The notes under the pieces were generated by a model. That model saw only the letters and a program-made list of their open reading frames with translations, did not search any database and had not been told where the DNA came from. A program made the position numbers and the translations under genes. This document shows positions 25,162-32,671 of a stretch of 33,610 nucleotides of DNA, piece by piece. Numbering within the stretch: the stretch's first letter is position 1; each line of letters opens with the position of its first letter. This DNA comes from an uncultured Acidimicrobiales bacterium (lineage in GTDB: Bacteria; Actinomycetota; Acidimicrobiia; Acidimicrobiales; SZUA-35): NCBI GenBank assembly GCA_938009905.1, contig CALLGK010000140.1, positions 1-33,610 on the forward strand, written 5' to 3'.

Positions 25162-25967
25162 TGTTGAAATCGGCCGAACCGATCGAGCGTGAGCTCTTCG
25201 GTCCACCACCTGGACCCGTACCGGTCCGGGTGGTGGTGGCCGTTTTCTTGCTCGCGTTCGTGATGATGGGTATTACGGCGCAAGCTGCTGCCTTTGCCGA
25301 GTCGATGAAGACCGAGAAGTGGGAGGGTGTTGCGGTCGTTCAAAACCGACAGGAGCAGCTCTTCACCGAAACGGTCGCCGTCACCTTGGCCAGCCCGACA
25401 GTGTGGCAGCCCGTCGCCCAAAAGTACGACATCGAGTTTGAGGACTTCCAAGAGTTCTACTCTGCGAAGGCCGTCGACGGCACCCAAGCGGTCGCCGTCG
25501 TGTACATCGATGAAGATCCAGAGGTAGCGAAGGGTGTCGTACGCGACGTCGTCGACAACTACCTCGCCCAATTCGAGACACCAGACGACAGCGCACAGCT
25601 GGGCGTGTTGGATGAGTATCTCGAAGCACTTCGACTCGTCGAGGCCGACCTCGTCGAGTTGCTCAACAATCGTGACTTGCTGGCTCGCAACGAGCAGATC
25701 GACCGCCAGAACGAACTGGTGTCGGTTCGTCAGCAGATCACAAACGTCCTCCTTCGGATGGACGAACAGGGCATTGACACCCGCAATCTTCGGGATTCCA
25801 TGCCCCGGGTTGTCACACAGCCCTATGTCGAGAGTGAACCTGTCGAGCCCGAACCCGTGAAGATGGCGGTTTTTGGTGCAGCGGCGGGAGGCATGCTCGC
25901 AGCATTCATGGCATTCATCATCTTCTACAAGCGGGCCGAGCCCGAAGAACTGGCGGACCTTCGATGA
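25161..25967 (+). CDS. Wzz-like polysaccharide chain-length / co-polymerase protein (copy 1)
   Basis: A 268-residue membrane protein with two spans, about residues 22-44 and 233-253, enclosing an external domain of roughly 190 residues with a helical, probably coiled-coil section (LDEYLEALRLVEADLVELLNN). A Pro-rich stretch, QPYVESEPVEPEPVK, precedes the second span, as in Wzz-type polysaccharide co-polymerases. It ends with only about 15 cytosolic residues, so the BY-kinase domain is absent. The ATG at 25161 overlaps the aminotransferase stop by one base. It is a divergent paralogue of the protein at 28422-29240. A role in controlling polymer length with the Wzy-like protein is inferred from topology and context; similarity to classical Wzz is low by eye. 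Confidence 0.75.
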   Translation: MLKSAEPIERELFGPPPGPVPVRVVVAVFLLAFVMMGITAQAAAFAESMKTEKWEGVAVVQNRQEQLFTETVAVTLASPTVWQPVAQKYDIEFEDFQEFYSAKAVDGTQAVAVVYIDEDPEVAKGVVRDVVDNYLAQFETPDDSAQLGVLDEYLEALRLVEADLVELLNNRDLLARNEQIDRQNELVSVRQQITNVLLRMDEQGIDTRNLRDSMPRVVTQPYVESEPVEPEPVKMAVFGAAAGGMLAAFMAFIIFYKRAEPEELADLR

Positions 25968-26710
25968 CAGCACTTCCCAACGATCCAACGGTCGCAAGCC
26001 TCGAACGAGCGCACCAATTCGACGATGGACTCGAACTTGTCGAGACGCCGGCTGACGACATCGTCGTGTTCACCCCAATGGGTACCGCCGCTGCTCGGGC
26101 CGGAAAGCGGGCCGTCGACATCGTGGTCGCCAGCGCAGTCCTCCTCGTAAGCCTCCCGTTCACCGCGTTGGTTGCCCTGGCCATCAAGGCCACCTCGAGC
26201 GGACCGGTCTTCTTCGTGCAGAGCCGTGTGGGCCAATACGAAGCTCCGTTTGATCTGTTCAAGTTCCGAACGATGCGCACAGACGCGAGCGATGAGGAGC
26301 ATCGGGCCTACCAAGAGCGCCTGCTATCTGGCGACATCGAAGCCGGTACCGCCGACGGGGTCTACAAACTTCAGGATCCTCGGGTCACCAGGGTCGGTTC
26401 GTTCCTGCGGCGCTTCAGCATCGACGAACTGCCTCAGCTCATCAACGTCGTGAAGGGCGAGATGTCGCTGGTCGGCCCCCGTCCGTCGTTGCAGTGGGAA
26501 GTCGATCTGTTCAGCGCCAAGCATCGCGAGCGGGCCAGGGCCGTTCCCGGTTGCAGTGGGCTTTGGCAGGTCTCGGGCCGCAACCTGCTCTCGAGTCTCG
26601 AGATGCTGGATCTCGACGTGGAATACGTCGAGGAATTCACCCTGAAGCGCGATCTCTCGATCCTCTTCAGGACGCCTCAGGCGATTCTCCGGGGTGATGG
26701 TGCCCGCTGA
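25964..26710 (+). CDS. Initiating sugar-1-phosphate transferase (monotopic phosphoglycosyl transferase)
   Basis: A 248-residue enzyme of the bacterial sugar transferase family, expected to move a sugar-1-phosphate from a nucleotide sugar to undecaprenyl phosphate and so start the repeat unit. A hydrophobic re-entrant helix lies at about residues 48-75 (VDIVVASAVLLVSLPFTALV). FDLFKFRTM, the catalytic Asp-Glu in SIDELPQLINVVKGEMSLVGPRPS, and PGCSGLWQVSGR follow. Its small size resembles PglC-like minimal enzymes with an added N-terminal tail of about 45 residues, rather than the larger WbaP form. The ATG at 25964 overlaps the preceding stop by 4 bp. The substrate sugar is unknown. Confidence 0.93.
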   Translation: MTALPNDPTVASLERAHQFDDGLELVETPADDIVVFTPMGTAAARAGKRAVDIVVASAVLLVSLPFTALVALAIKATSSGPVFFVQSRVGQYEAPFDLFKFRTMRTDASDEEHRAYQERLLSGDIEAGTADGVYKLQDPRVTRVGSFLRRFSIDELPQLINVVKGEMSLVGPRPSLQWEVDLFSAKHRERARAVPGCSGLWQVSGRNLLSSLEMLDLDVEYVEEFTLKRDLSILFRTPQAILRGDGAR

Positions 26711-27758
26711 GGCTCAAGCGACGCGGGAGACCGCGACCGTCGCGCTCGACGCGACAGGTGGTGTCGAGCTCATGCGCGCCACCACGGATCCTCGTTGGCA
26801 AAAACTCACAGCCGACTCGCGCAGTCCGCTCTTCGTCGATCAACGCTGGCTGGCCATCTTGGAGGCGACGTACGGACTCAAGGTCGTCGCCCGTGTCTGC
26901 TGCGACGACGTCTTGCCGTTCTGCGACATCGACGACGGCCGCGGGCATCGGATCGTCAGCCTTCCGTTCTGTGACTTCATCGATACCGGCATGAAACCCG
27001 CATCGTGGCTCGCGCTTGTCGACCCACTCATTGAAAGCGGGGCGGCCGTCGTCATCGACTCGGCTTCCGGCCATCCAGCCGAACTCGATCCGCGATTCAC
27101 CTCAACGGTCGACGGGATCTGCATGATCGTCGAGCTCGACGCGCCGCTCGACGATCTGTTCGCCGGGTTCAGCACACTAACGAGGCGTCAGATCCGCAAG
27201 GCCGAGCGCCGCGGCATCGACTTTGTTGCCACGCAAGACCCAGCGATTCTGCGACGCTTCCACGAGCTTCATGTCGGCGTACGGAAGTATCGCCACAACC
27301 TGCTGGCGCAACCGTTCGAGATGTTCGACCAGATTGCCCATCGATTCGGGGACGACTGGACGGTCATCGCCGGCATGGTCGATGCGACACTCGCTGGTGG
27401 GTGCCTGCTACTTCGAACCGGCGACACCTGGCACTACAAGTTCAGCGTGTCACACCCCGATTTTCGGGCTGATGGCGTGAGTCATGGTGCCGTATTTGGA
27501 GCGTTGCAGCACTGCGTTGCCACGGGAGCGTCTACGTTCGACTTTGGGCGAAGTGATCTCGCTCATGGCGGTCTTGTGGACTTCAAACGACGGTTCGGTT
27601 CGGATGAGTATCCCCTCACGCGCCATGTCGCGTCACCGCTTGCCTCTAACCAGTTCTCCACCGACCTCGGTCAGCTGACCGAGTTGCTCACAAATCCCGA
27701 TGTTCCTGATTCAGTCACCGCCCAGGCAGGATCCGTCCTCTACCGGTACTTCGCATGA
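26697..27758 (+). CDS. FemAB/GNAT-like acyl- or aminoacyltransferase
   Basis: A 353-residue protein resembling FemAB-type, double-GNAT-fold transferases. Features are an early SPLFVDQRWLAILEATYG, the central LTRRQIRKAERRGIDF (usual in the FemAB-like group), and FHELHVGVRKYRHN. HYKFSVSHPDFRADGVSHGAVFGAL then leads to FDFGRSDLAHGGLVDFKRRFG. Similar proteins occur in exosortase-linked polysaccharide clusters of Gram-negative bacteria, alongside an AsnB-like amidotransferase as here. Classical FemAB proteins add amino acids from charged tRNA; the activity of this group is not established. It may decorate the sugar. GTG at 26694 and ATG at 26697 are both possible starts; either overlaps the preceding gene by 14-17 bp. 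Confidence 0.78.
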   Translation: MVPAEAQATRETATVALDATGGVELMRATTDPRWQKLTADSRSPLFVDQRWLAILEATYGLKVVARVCCDDVLPFCDIDDGRGHRIVSLPFCDFIDTGMKPASWLALVDPLIESGAAVVIDSASGHPAELDPRFTSTVDGICMIVELDAPLDDLFAGFSTLTRRQIRKAERRGIDFVATQDPAILRRFHELHVGVRKYRHNLLAQPFEMFDQIAHRFGDDWTVIAGMVDATLAGGCLLLRTGDTWHYKFSVSHPDFRADGVSHGAVFGALQHCVATGASTFDFGRSDLAHGGLVDFKRRFGSDEYPLTRHVASPLASNQFSTDLGQLTELLTNPDVPDSVTAQAGSVLYRYFA

Positions 27759-27795
27759 AATCAGCCTCTCCCCACACACCGAAGCGAGTCTCATC

Positions 27796-28425
27796 ATGAA
27801 CAACGAAAACAACAAGATCGACGACGGCGTCACCCTGAACTATCCAGTCGAGCGGTTTGACGCTCCAGACCTGGCCCTCGGCACTGGAGCGCGTCTGCGT
27901 TCCGGCACCATCCTCTACGCCGGTTCACGCATCGGCGACAGCTTCCAAACCGGTCACAACGTGATCGTGCGAGAAGAGTGCGACATCGCAGATGACGTCG
28001 CGATCTGGAGCAACACGGTGATCGACTACGGCGTAAAAATCGGCCGTGACGTGAAGATTCACACCAACTGCTACATCGCGCAGCACACGATCATCGAAGA
28101 CGGCGCGTTCCTTGCGCCTGGCGTCTCCATCGCGAACGACCTCTATCCCGGAAGCGATCGCTCTGCCGAACTCATGACGGGCCCTGTGATCGGTGCTGGC
28201 GCACAGATCGGCGTTGGCGTCACGATCCTGCCCTACGTCAAGATCGGTGCGGGAGCGATGGTTGGCTCTGGCTCTGTCGTCACCCGCGACATCCCAGCGG
28301 GGATGGTGGCCATTGGCAATCCAGCCCGTCCAACAAAGCCCGTGAGCGATCTCAAACCCATTGACGATCGAATCGCACCAGACGAAGTGCGCCGCGTAGA
28401 ACTCAACACGGAGAACCTCTCATGA
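27796..28425 (+). CDS. Hexapeptide-repeat (left-handed beta-helix) sugar N-acyltransferase
   Basis: A 209-residue LbetaH transferase with many hexapeptide repeats, for example GDSFQTGHNVIVREECDIADDVAIW, shown here only by its endpoints near residues 45-70. HTNCYIAQHTIIEDGAFLAP and GPVIGAGAQIGVGVTILPY follow, and it ends with IPAGMVAIGNPARPTK. This is the architecture of WbpD/WlbB, which acetylates the 3-amino group of UDP-GlcNAc(3N)A using acetyl-CoA. Together with the oxidoreductase and aminotransferase upstream it completes that three-step route. ATG at 27796 is preferred: no in-frame start is closer to the previous stop, which lies 37 bp upstream, and the frame's earlier part belongs to the FemAB-like gene. 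The sugar is inferred. Confidence 0.9.
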   Translation: MNNENNKIDDGVTLNYPVERFDAPDLALGTGARLRSGTILYAGSRIGDSFQTGHNVIVREECDIADDVAIWSNTVIDYGVKIGRDVKIHTNCYIAQHTIIEDGAFLAPGVSIANDLYPGSDRSAELMTGPVIGAGAQIGVGVTILPYVKIGAGAMVGSGSVVTRDIPAGMVAIGNPARPTKPVSDLKPIDDRIAPDEVRRVELNTENLS

Positions 28426-29240
28426 CCGCAACGCTTGAGCGTCCAACCGAAGAAGAGCCGGTTGGTTTCACCCACCTCTCGGCCTACAACGGCCGACCAT
28501 CACCGCGGGCCCTCGTTGGGCTGGTCATGTTGACCATGTGCCTCGCTGCCTTTGGCGCCCAGGCCGGGTACTTCCTCGAAGGACTTCGCCCCGATGTGTG
28601 GCAAGCCCGCACCGAGGTGGAGTACCGCGGTAACTCGTGGACGGAAACCCAGGGAACGGTTGTCGACTCCAACTCGCTGTTGGCTCCGATCGCCGAAAAG
28701 TACGACATCCCCATCAAGCAGTTCAACGAAGACCTTGAAGCCGGTGTTGTGCCGGGCACGCAAACGGTGCGGTTCGACTACTTCGACAATGACGCTGACC
28801 TTGCGCTCGACATCGTCACCGATCTACAGGCTGATTACCTCGCCACCGTGACGGAGCGGGCCAGCGAGGAAGCGATGCAGACGCTCGAAGACGAGCTCGT
28901 AACGCTCAGCGAAGAACTTGAGGTCGCCCAAGGCGAGCTCAGCAGGATGCGCAATCCCACAGGCATCGGCCTCACCGTGCAGCAGCAAGACAAGCAGTCA
29001 GAGATTGCCACGATTCGCACGCGCATCATCGAGGTCGACCGCATGATCCTCGACGCCGAGCTCGACGAGCTGAACAACACTCGTATTCCTCGTGTCACTG
29101 CTGAGCCGTATGTCTTTGATGAGCCGTATACGCCCCGACCAAAGCGCATGGCTGTCGTCGGGTTCCTGCTCGGTGCGGCTATCGGCCTTGGTTATCTGAT
29201 CTGGCGTTGGTGGCTGGCTGCAGTCTCCGAGGCGTACTGA
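28422..29240 (+). CDS. Wzz-like polysaccharide chain-length / co-polymerase protein (copy 2)
   Basis: A 272-residue membrane protein with the same plan as the one at 25161-25967: a span at about 31-52, an external domain with coiled coil (LEDELVTLSEELEVAQGEL), a Pro-rich EPYVFDEPYTPRPKR, and a second span near the C-terminus. The two share recognisable blocks (xPIAEKYDI / QPVAQKYDI and IPRVTAEPYV / MPRVVTQPYV) but are clearly diverged. There is no kinase domain. The start is ATG at 28422, preceded by GGAG with 8-nt spacing and overlapping the acyltransferase stop. It may pair with copy 1 in a hetero-oligomeric co-polymerase, or the two may set different chain lengths. Confidence 0.76.
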   Translation: MTATLERPTEEEPVGFTHLSAYNGRPSPRALVGLVMLTMCLAAFGAQAGYFLEGLRPDVWQARTEVEYRGNSWTETQGTVVDSNSLLAPIAEKYDIPIKQFNEDLEAGVVPGTQTVRFDYFDNDADLALDIVTDLQADYLATVTERASEEAMQTLEDELVTLSEELEVAQGELSRMRNPTGIGLTVQQQDKQSEIATIRTRIIEVDRMILDAELDELNNTRIPRVTAEPYVFDEPYTPRPKRMAVVGFLLGAAIGLGYLIWRWWLAAVSEAY

Positions 29241-29250
29241 CAGGCTGCGG

Positions 29251-30897
29251 TTGATCTCTGAGCCACAGACGGGCGGGGCTACGGACGTAGTCACCGACGA
29301 CCGAATGGTCGAGAACTCTGCTTCGGTTGCGAAGTGGACGCTCGTGTCGCGCATCACCGGCTTTGGCCGTGTGCTGTTGATCGGCGCGGTTCTCGGACCG
29401 TCTTACTTCGGCAACCTCTTCCAGATTGCCAACCAGCTGCCCTGGATTCTGTTTGAGCTCACCGTCGGCGTCTTGCTCGGCGCCATCCTGATCCCTCGCC
29501 TCGTTCCGCACATCGACCGCAACGACACCGCATCGGTTGAGCGAGTCGCCAGCGGCACGCTCGGTGTGGTGATTGTGGCCTTTGGAGCCGTCGCCCTCCT
29601 GGTGATGGCTGCCGCACCGTTCGTCGGAGCCCTCTTTGGCGCTGGTGTGCCAACCGCAGCGGAGCGAGCCGACTTCGTCAGAGCTGCGCTTCCTCTCATT
29701 CTTCTCACCGCACCGCAGCTCGTGGGCTACGGCATTGCGGCCGTTGGCCAAGCCGTACAGCAAGCGCTCGGCGAGTTCGCCCTTCCGGCTGCGGCCTCCA
29801 TTCTCGAAAACGTCGCAGTCATCGCCGCCCTGGCGCTCTACGCACTCATGTTCGGGACGGGCACCGAATTGGCCGACGTCGGCCTCGGGCACCTGCTTGT
29901 ACTCGGCGGTGGCTCGTCGCTCGGCGTGTTGCTGCATGCCGTGGCGCAATGGTGGGGTGTTCGTCGACTCGGTATCCGCCTTCGACCCACGGCCGGCTGG
30001 AGAGATCCAGAAGTTCGCTCGATGATTTCAACGGCACTTCCTTCCTCGGGCACCGCACTGCTCAACGGCGCTCGATTCCTCGTGCTGATGTTGGCTGCCA
30101 ACACCGTCGCCGGTGGCGTCGTCGCTCTTCAGCTGGCCCTCAATATCTTCAGCTTGCCGGTGGCCCTCGGAGCCAAGCCGGTGGCCTACGCCGTGCTTCC
30201 GCGGCTGTCGTCGCTCTGGGATCGCAGCGACCACGAGGGCTTTGCCGACGAATACTCACGAGGTCTGAGCCTTGCCGCACTGGTGGCTATCCCGAGCGCC
30301 GCGGCCTGTGCTGCCCTTGGCTGGTTTGGAGCCCCCATCGTTGCCGTCGGCGAGATGGGAACGACGCACGGGCGACAGCTCATTGCCCTCGCACTTGCTG
30401 GTGTGGCTGGGTCGATCATCGGAGAGACACTCCACCAGATTGCGATCTCGGCGTCCTACGCCAGACACGACGCTCGTGGACCGCTTCGGGCTTACGCGAT
30501 GCGCTTTGCCATCCTCGCCATTGGCGCCGCACTCGCGGTGACCTTCTCAACCGGCGCCTGGGTGGTGTTCTTCATCACGCTGGCGATGACGACCTCAGAC
30601 GTGCTTTCCGGGGCCTACCACCATCTCCGGGTGATCAACCCGCTCCCGGTCGGCTCCTACGCGCTCGTGCGTTCCGTGAGCTATACGGCAGGAGCAGCCT
30701 TTGTCGCCTTCGGGCTCGCTGGGGGAGCAGCCGCCGCGATCGCCCCGCTGTCAGATGCCCGTCTTCCTCGCCTCGGAGCCGGTGCGGTGCTCGGCCTCGT
30801 GTCGCTGCTGATCTTTGCGATCATCCGCTCCCGCCCAGACAACGAGTTGAAGCTGTTCCTCGACGGCTTCAAACGCAAGGAGGTGGCCGGTGTCTAG
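29251..30897 (+). CDS. MurJ/MviN-family lipid-linked oligosaccharide flippase
   Basis: A 548-residue polytopic membrane protein with about 14 hydrophobic spans of the MOP exporter superfamily. The opening SVAKWTLVSRITGFGRVLLIGAVLG is typical of MurJ/MviN proteins, which flip lipid II. In a polysaccharide operon with an initiating transferase and a Wzy-like polymerase it most likely serves as the Wzx function, moving the undecaprenyl-linked repeat unit across the membrane. TTG at 29251, 10 bp after the preceding stop with AGG six bases upstream, is used as the start; ATG at 29305 is an alternative that would still keep the whole membrane domain. It overlaps the next gene by 8 bp. A housekeeping MurJ elsewhere would confirm specialisation. 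Confidence 0.87.
   Translation: MISEPQTGGATDVVTDDRMVENSASVAKWTLVSRITGFGRVLLIGAVLGPSYFGNLFQIANQLPWILFELTVGVLLGAILIPRLVPHIDRNDTASVERVASGTLGVVIVAFGAVALLVMAAAPFVGALFGAGVPTAAERADFVRAALPLILLTAPQLVGYGIAAVGQAVQQALGEFALPAAASILENVAVIAALALYALMFGTGTELADVGLGHLLVLGGGSSLGVLLHAVAQWWGVRRLGIRLRPTAGWRDPEVRSMISTALPSSGTALLNGARFLVLMLAANTVAGGVVALQLALNIFSLPVALGAKPVAYAVLPRLSSLWDRSDHEGFADEYSRGLSLAALVAIPSAAACAALGWFGAPIVAVGEMGTTHGRQLIALALAGVAGSIIGETLHQIAISASYARHDARGPLRAYAMRFAILAIGAALAVTFSTGAWVVFFITLAMTTSDVLSGAYHHLRVINPLPVGSYALVRSVSYTAGAAFVAFGLAGGAAAAIAPLSDARLPRLGAGAVLGLVSLLIFAIIRSRPDNELKLFLDGFKRKEVAGV
30877..30883 (+). promoter_or_regulatory. Strong Shine-Dalgarno fixing the GTG start of the polymerase gene
   Basis: AAGGAGG with 6-nt spacing to GTG at 30890 lies inside the end of the flippase gene and is the best ribosome site in the operon. 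It supports GTG at 30890 over the ATG at 30902. Confidence 0.85.
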
Positions 30898-32671
30898 CAC
30901 CATGATTCCACGCTCGGTCACTCCAGAGAGTGTGCGACGACACCGTCGTCGTCTTGACGAGATCCACCAGAGCGATGTCGACATGCGTCAGGCCGACGAC
31001 CTCGAAACCGTCGTCGACAACATCTTTGATTTCATCGAGATGCCCGATCGCGAGAACTACCTGCGTTACGGCATCATCGGTTTCGTCCTGTCTCTGCTCG
31101 CCGGTGTCGTCGTCGCGTACGGCGGCGGTTCGGTTGGCGTCGCCATGATCGGGCTGGTCGGCCTCGTTGCGTTGGTCTGGATCCATCCGCCGATCGCCGG
31201 CTACATCATGATCGGCACGGCTCCCCTGATCGTCGGCTTTAGTCGAGACCAGGTGTTGCCACGGCTGCGTCCAAACGAGGCCCTCCTCGCCGTGCTCCTG
31301 GTCGTGCTGGCCGCTCGATGGATGATCGTGTCTCGCGAGATCAAGCTCCGGCTGCACCGCATCGACTTCGTGATGATGGCTGTTGTTGCCGCTGGCTTTT
31401 TCCTGCCGCTGATCACCCAGGTCGCCCGGCTCAAGCCACTCTCGGTCGACGACATTCTGTATGCGTTGGTATTCGTGAAGCTCGGACTGCTGTATTGCCT
31501 GGTTCGAAGCACCATCACCACCCCCGCCCAGGTGCGCGTCGCCCTCGGCATCTCGCTGCTGTTCGCAAGCGGGCTCGGAATTATGGGCTTGATGGACTCA
31601 TTGAATATTGCGGCAACGGCCGACCGACTCCACCGGTTTTTCCCGAACGATGGTTTCATCGTCGACGACGGTCGTGGTGCCGCTTCGATCGGTAACCCCA
31701 TTGGCTTCGGCGTCTACCAGGCCATCAACGCCCTAATCGCGATTGCGATGCTGCTCGGCAACGAACGACCCCGCTGGCTCATTGGTGTCGCGGCCGTGTG
31801 CACCAGCCTTGGTGTGGTCGGCTCCGGTCAGATCGGCCCAACGCTGTCGTTCATCGTTGGCATTGGCGCCCTGGCCCTGGTGACGCGATCTGTTGGTCGG
31901 CTCTTCAAGATGGCGCTTCCGTTCATCGTGCTCGCGCTCATCATTACGGCTCCTCTTATTCAGCGTCGTGTTGCCGGGTTCGACGGCCCGGGAATCCCGA
32001 GCGCGACCCGCGCTGCGATCCACAATCAGCCAGTCAACACCCAGGGCGAGTCGCTCTACGAGGCCAACCCTGGGTCGAGTTGGGACGTGCGTCTCTACAA
32101 CCTCGAGATGTTCTTCATGCCGAGCTTCCGCGATACCGACAACGTGATCTGGGGCGTGACGCCACAGGCTCGTGTGGCATCACCACGAGAAGGCGAAGAA
32201 TTCATCTGGATCGAGTCTGGCCATCTCTGGTTGATCTGGTCTGGCGGTATCCCACTGTTCATCACGTGGTTCCTCTTTATTGGTGTCGGGATCCACACCG
32301 GCAGACGGGTGTTGCGATCGCGCGCCGGGCCGGTAGGTATTGCGGCCGCCGCCACCGTTGGCGCGCTTGCCGTTGTGAACACCGCGCAAACGTTTGATCC
32401 GCACATGACGCTGCGCGGAACGGCCGACATCCTGTATCCGCTTCTTGCGCTCATGATGGTTGGCTACGTCGATCACCAGCAGGCATGGCGCGGCTCACGC
32501 CTCGGCATGATCCGTGCGGCACGCAACGATTCAGCCGCGTTGAACTCAGCCGAGTTCGCCAACTCAGCCGAGTTGGGCGAACACACACTTGAGGTAGGCG
32601 CCCTCGGCGAAGCCAACGGGGTGGTCGATGTCGTGGCCAGTGACCCAGTAGTCGAGCACCAGTCGTCCTGA
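30890..32671 (+). CDS. Wzy-like O-antigen polymerase/ligase-type membrane protein
   Basis: A 593-residue protein with a cytosolic N-terminus of about 60 residues and roughly ten to twelve spans. A large external loop around residues 360-440 includes NPGSSWDVRLYNLEMFF and ends near EEFIWIESGHLWLIWSGG. The arrangement and the late external loop are typical of the Wzy_C/O-antigen ligase-polymerase family. It would polymerise or transfer the lipid-linked repeat units delivered by the flippase just upstream. The GTG start is backed by a strong Shine-Dalgarno. The last ~35 residues are encoded antisense to the conserved 3' end of the convergent methyltransferase gene and are hydrophilic and atypical, so the stop may have been displaced. 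Confidence 0.82.
   Translation: MSSTMIPRSVTPESVRRHRRRLDEIHQSDVDMRQADDLETVVDNIFDFIEMPDRENYLRYGIIGFVLSLLAGVVVAYGGGSVGVAMIGLVGLVALVWIHPPIAGYIMIGTAPLIVGFSRDQVLPRLRPNEALLAVLLVVLAARWMIVSREIKLRLHRIDFVMMAVVAAGFFLPLITQVARLKPLSVDDILYALVFVKLGLLYCLVRSTITTPAQVRVALGISLLFASGLGIMGLMDSLNIAATADRLHRFFPNDGFIVDDGRGAASIGNPIGFGVYQAINALIAIAMLLGNERPRWLIGVAAVCTSLGVVGSGQIGPTLSFIVGIGALALVTRSVGRLFKMALPFIVLALIITAPLIQRRVAGFDGPGIPSATRAAIHNQPVNTQGESLYEANPGSSWDVRLYNLEMFFMPSFRDTDNVIWGVTPQARVASPREGEEFIWIESGHLWLIWSGGIPLFITWFLFIGVGIHTGRRVLRSRAGPVGIAAAATVGALAVVNTAQTFDPHMTLRGTADILYPLLALMMVGYVDHQQAWRGSRLGMIRAARNDSAALNSAEFANSAELGEHTLEVGALGEANGVVDVVASDPVVEHQSS
32543..32574. repeat. Tandem small hairpins at the convergent polymerase/methyltransferase junction
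   Basis: AACTCAGCCGAGTT occurs twice, at 32543-32556 and 32561-32574, with an 18-bp period. Each copy is an inverted repeat with 5-bp arms and a 4-base loop. A third, decayed unit begins near 32531. The methyltransferase stop (minus strand 32566-32564) lies in the second copy. In the polymerase they encode NSAEF-A-NSAEL. A terminator role is possible, but no T-run follows. Confidence 0.6.

Noticed and set aside
25005-25997. 330-residue minus-strand open frame
   Set aside because: It is antisense to the aminotransferase end and the first Wzz-like gene, both well supported by start signals and operon overlaps.
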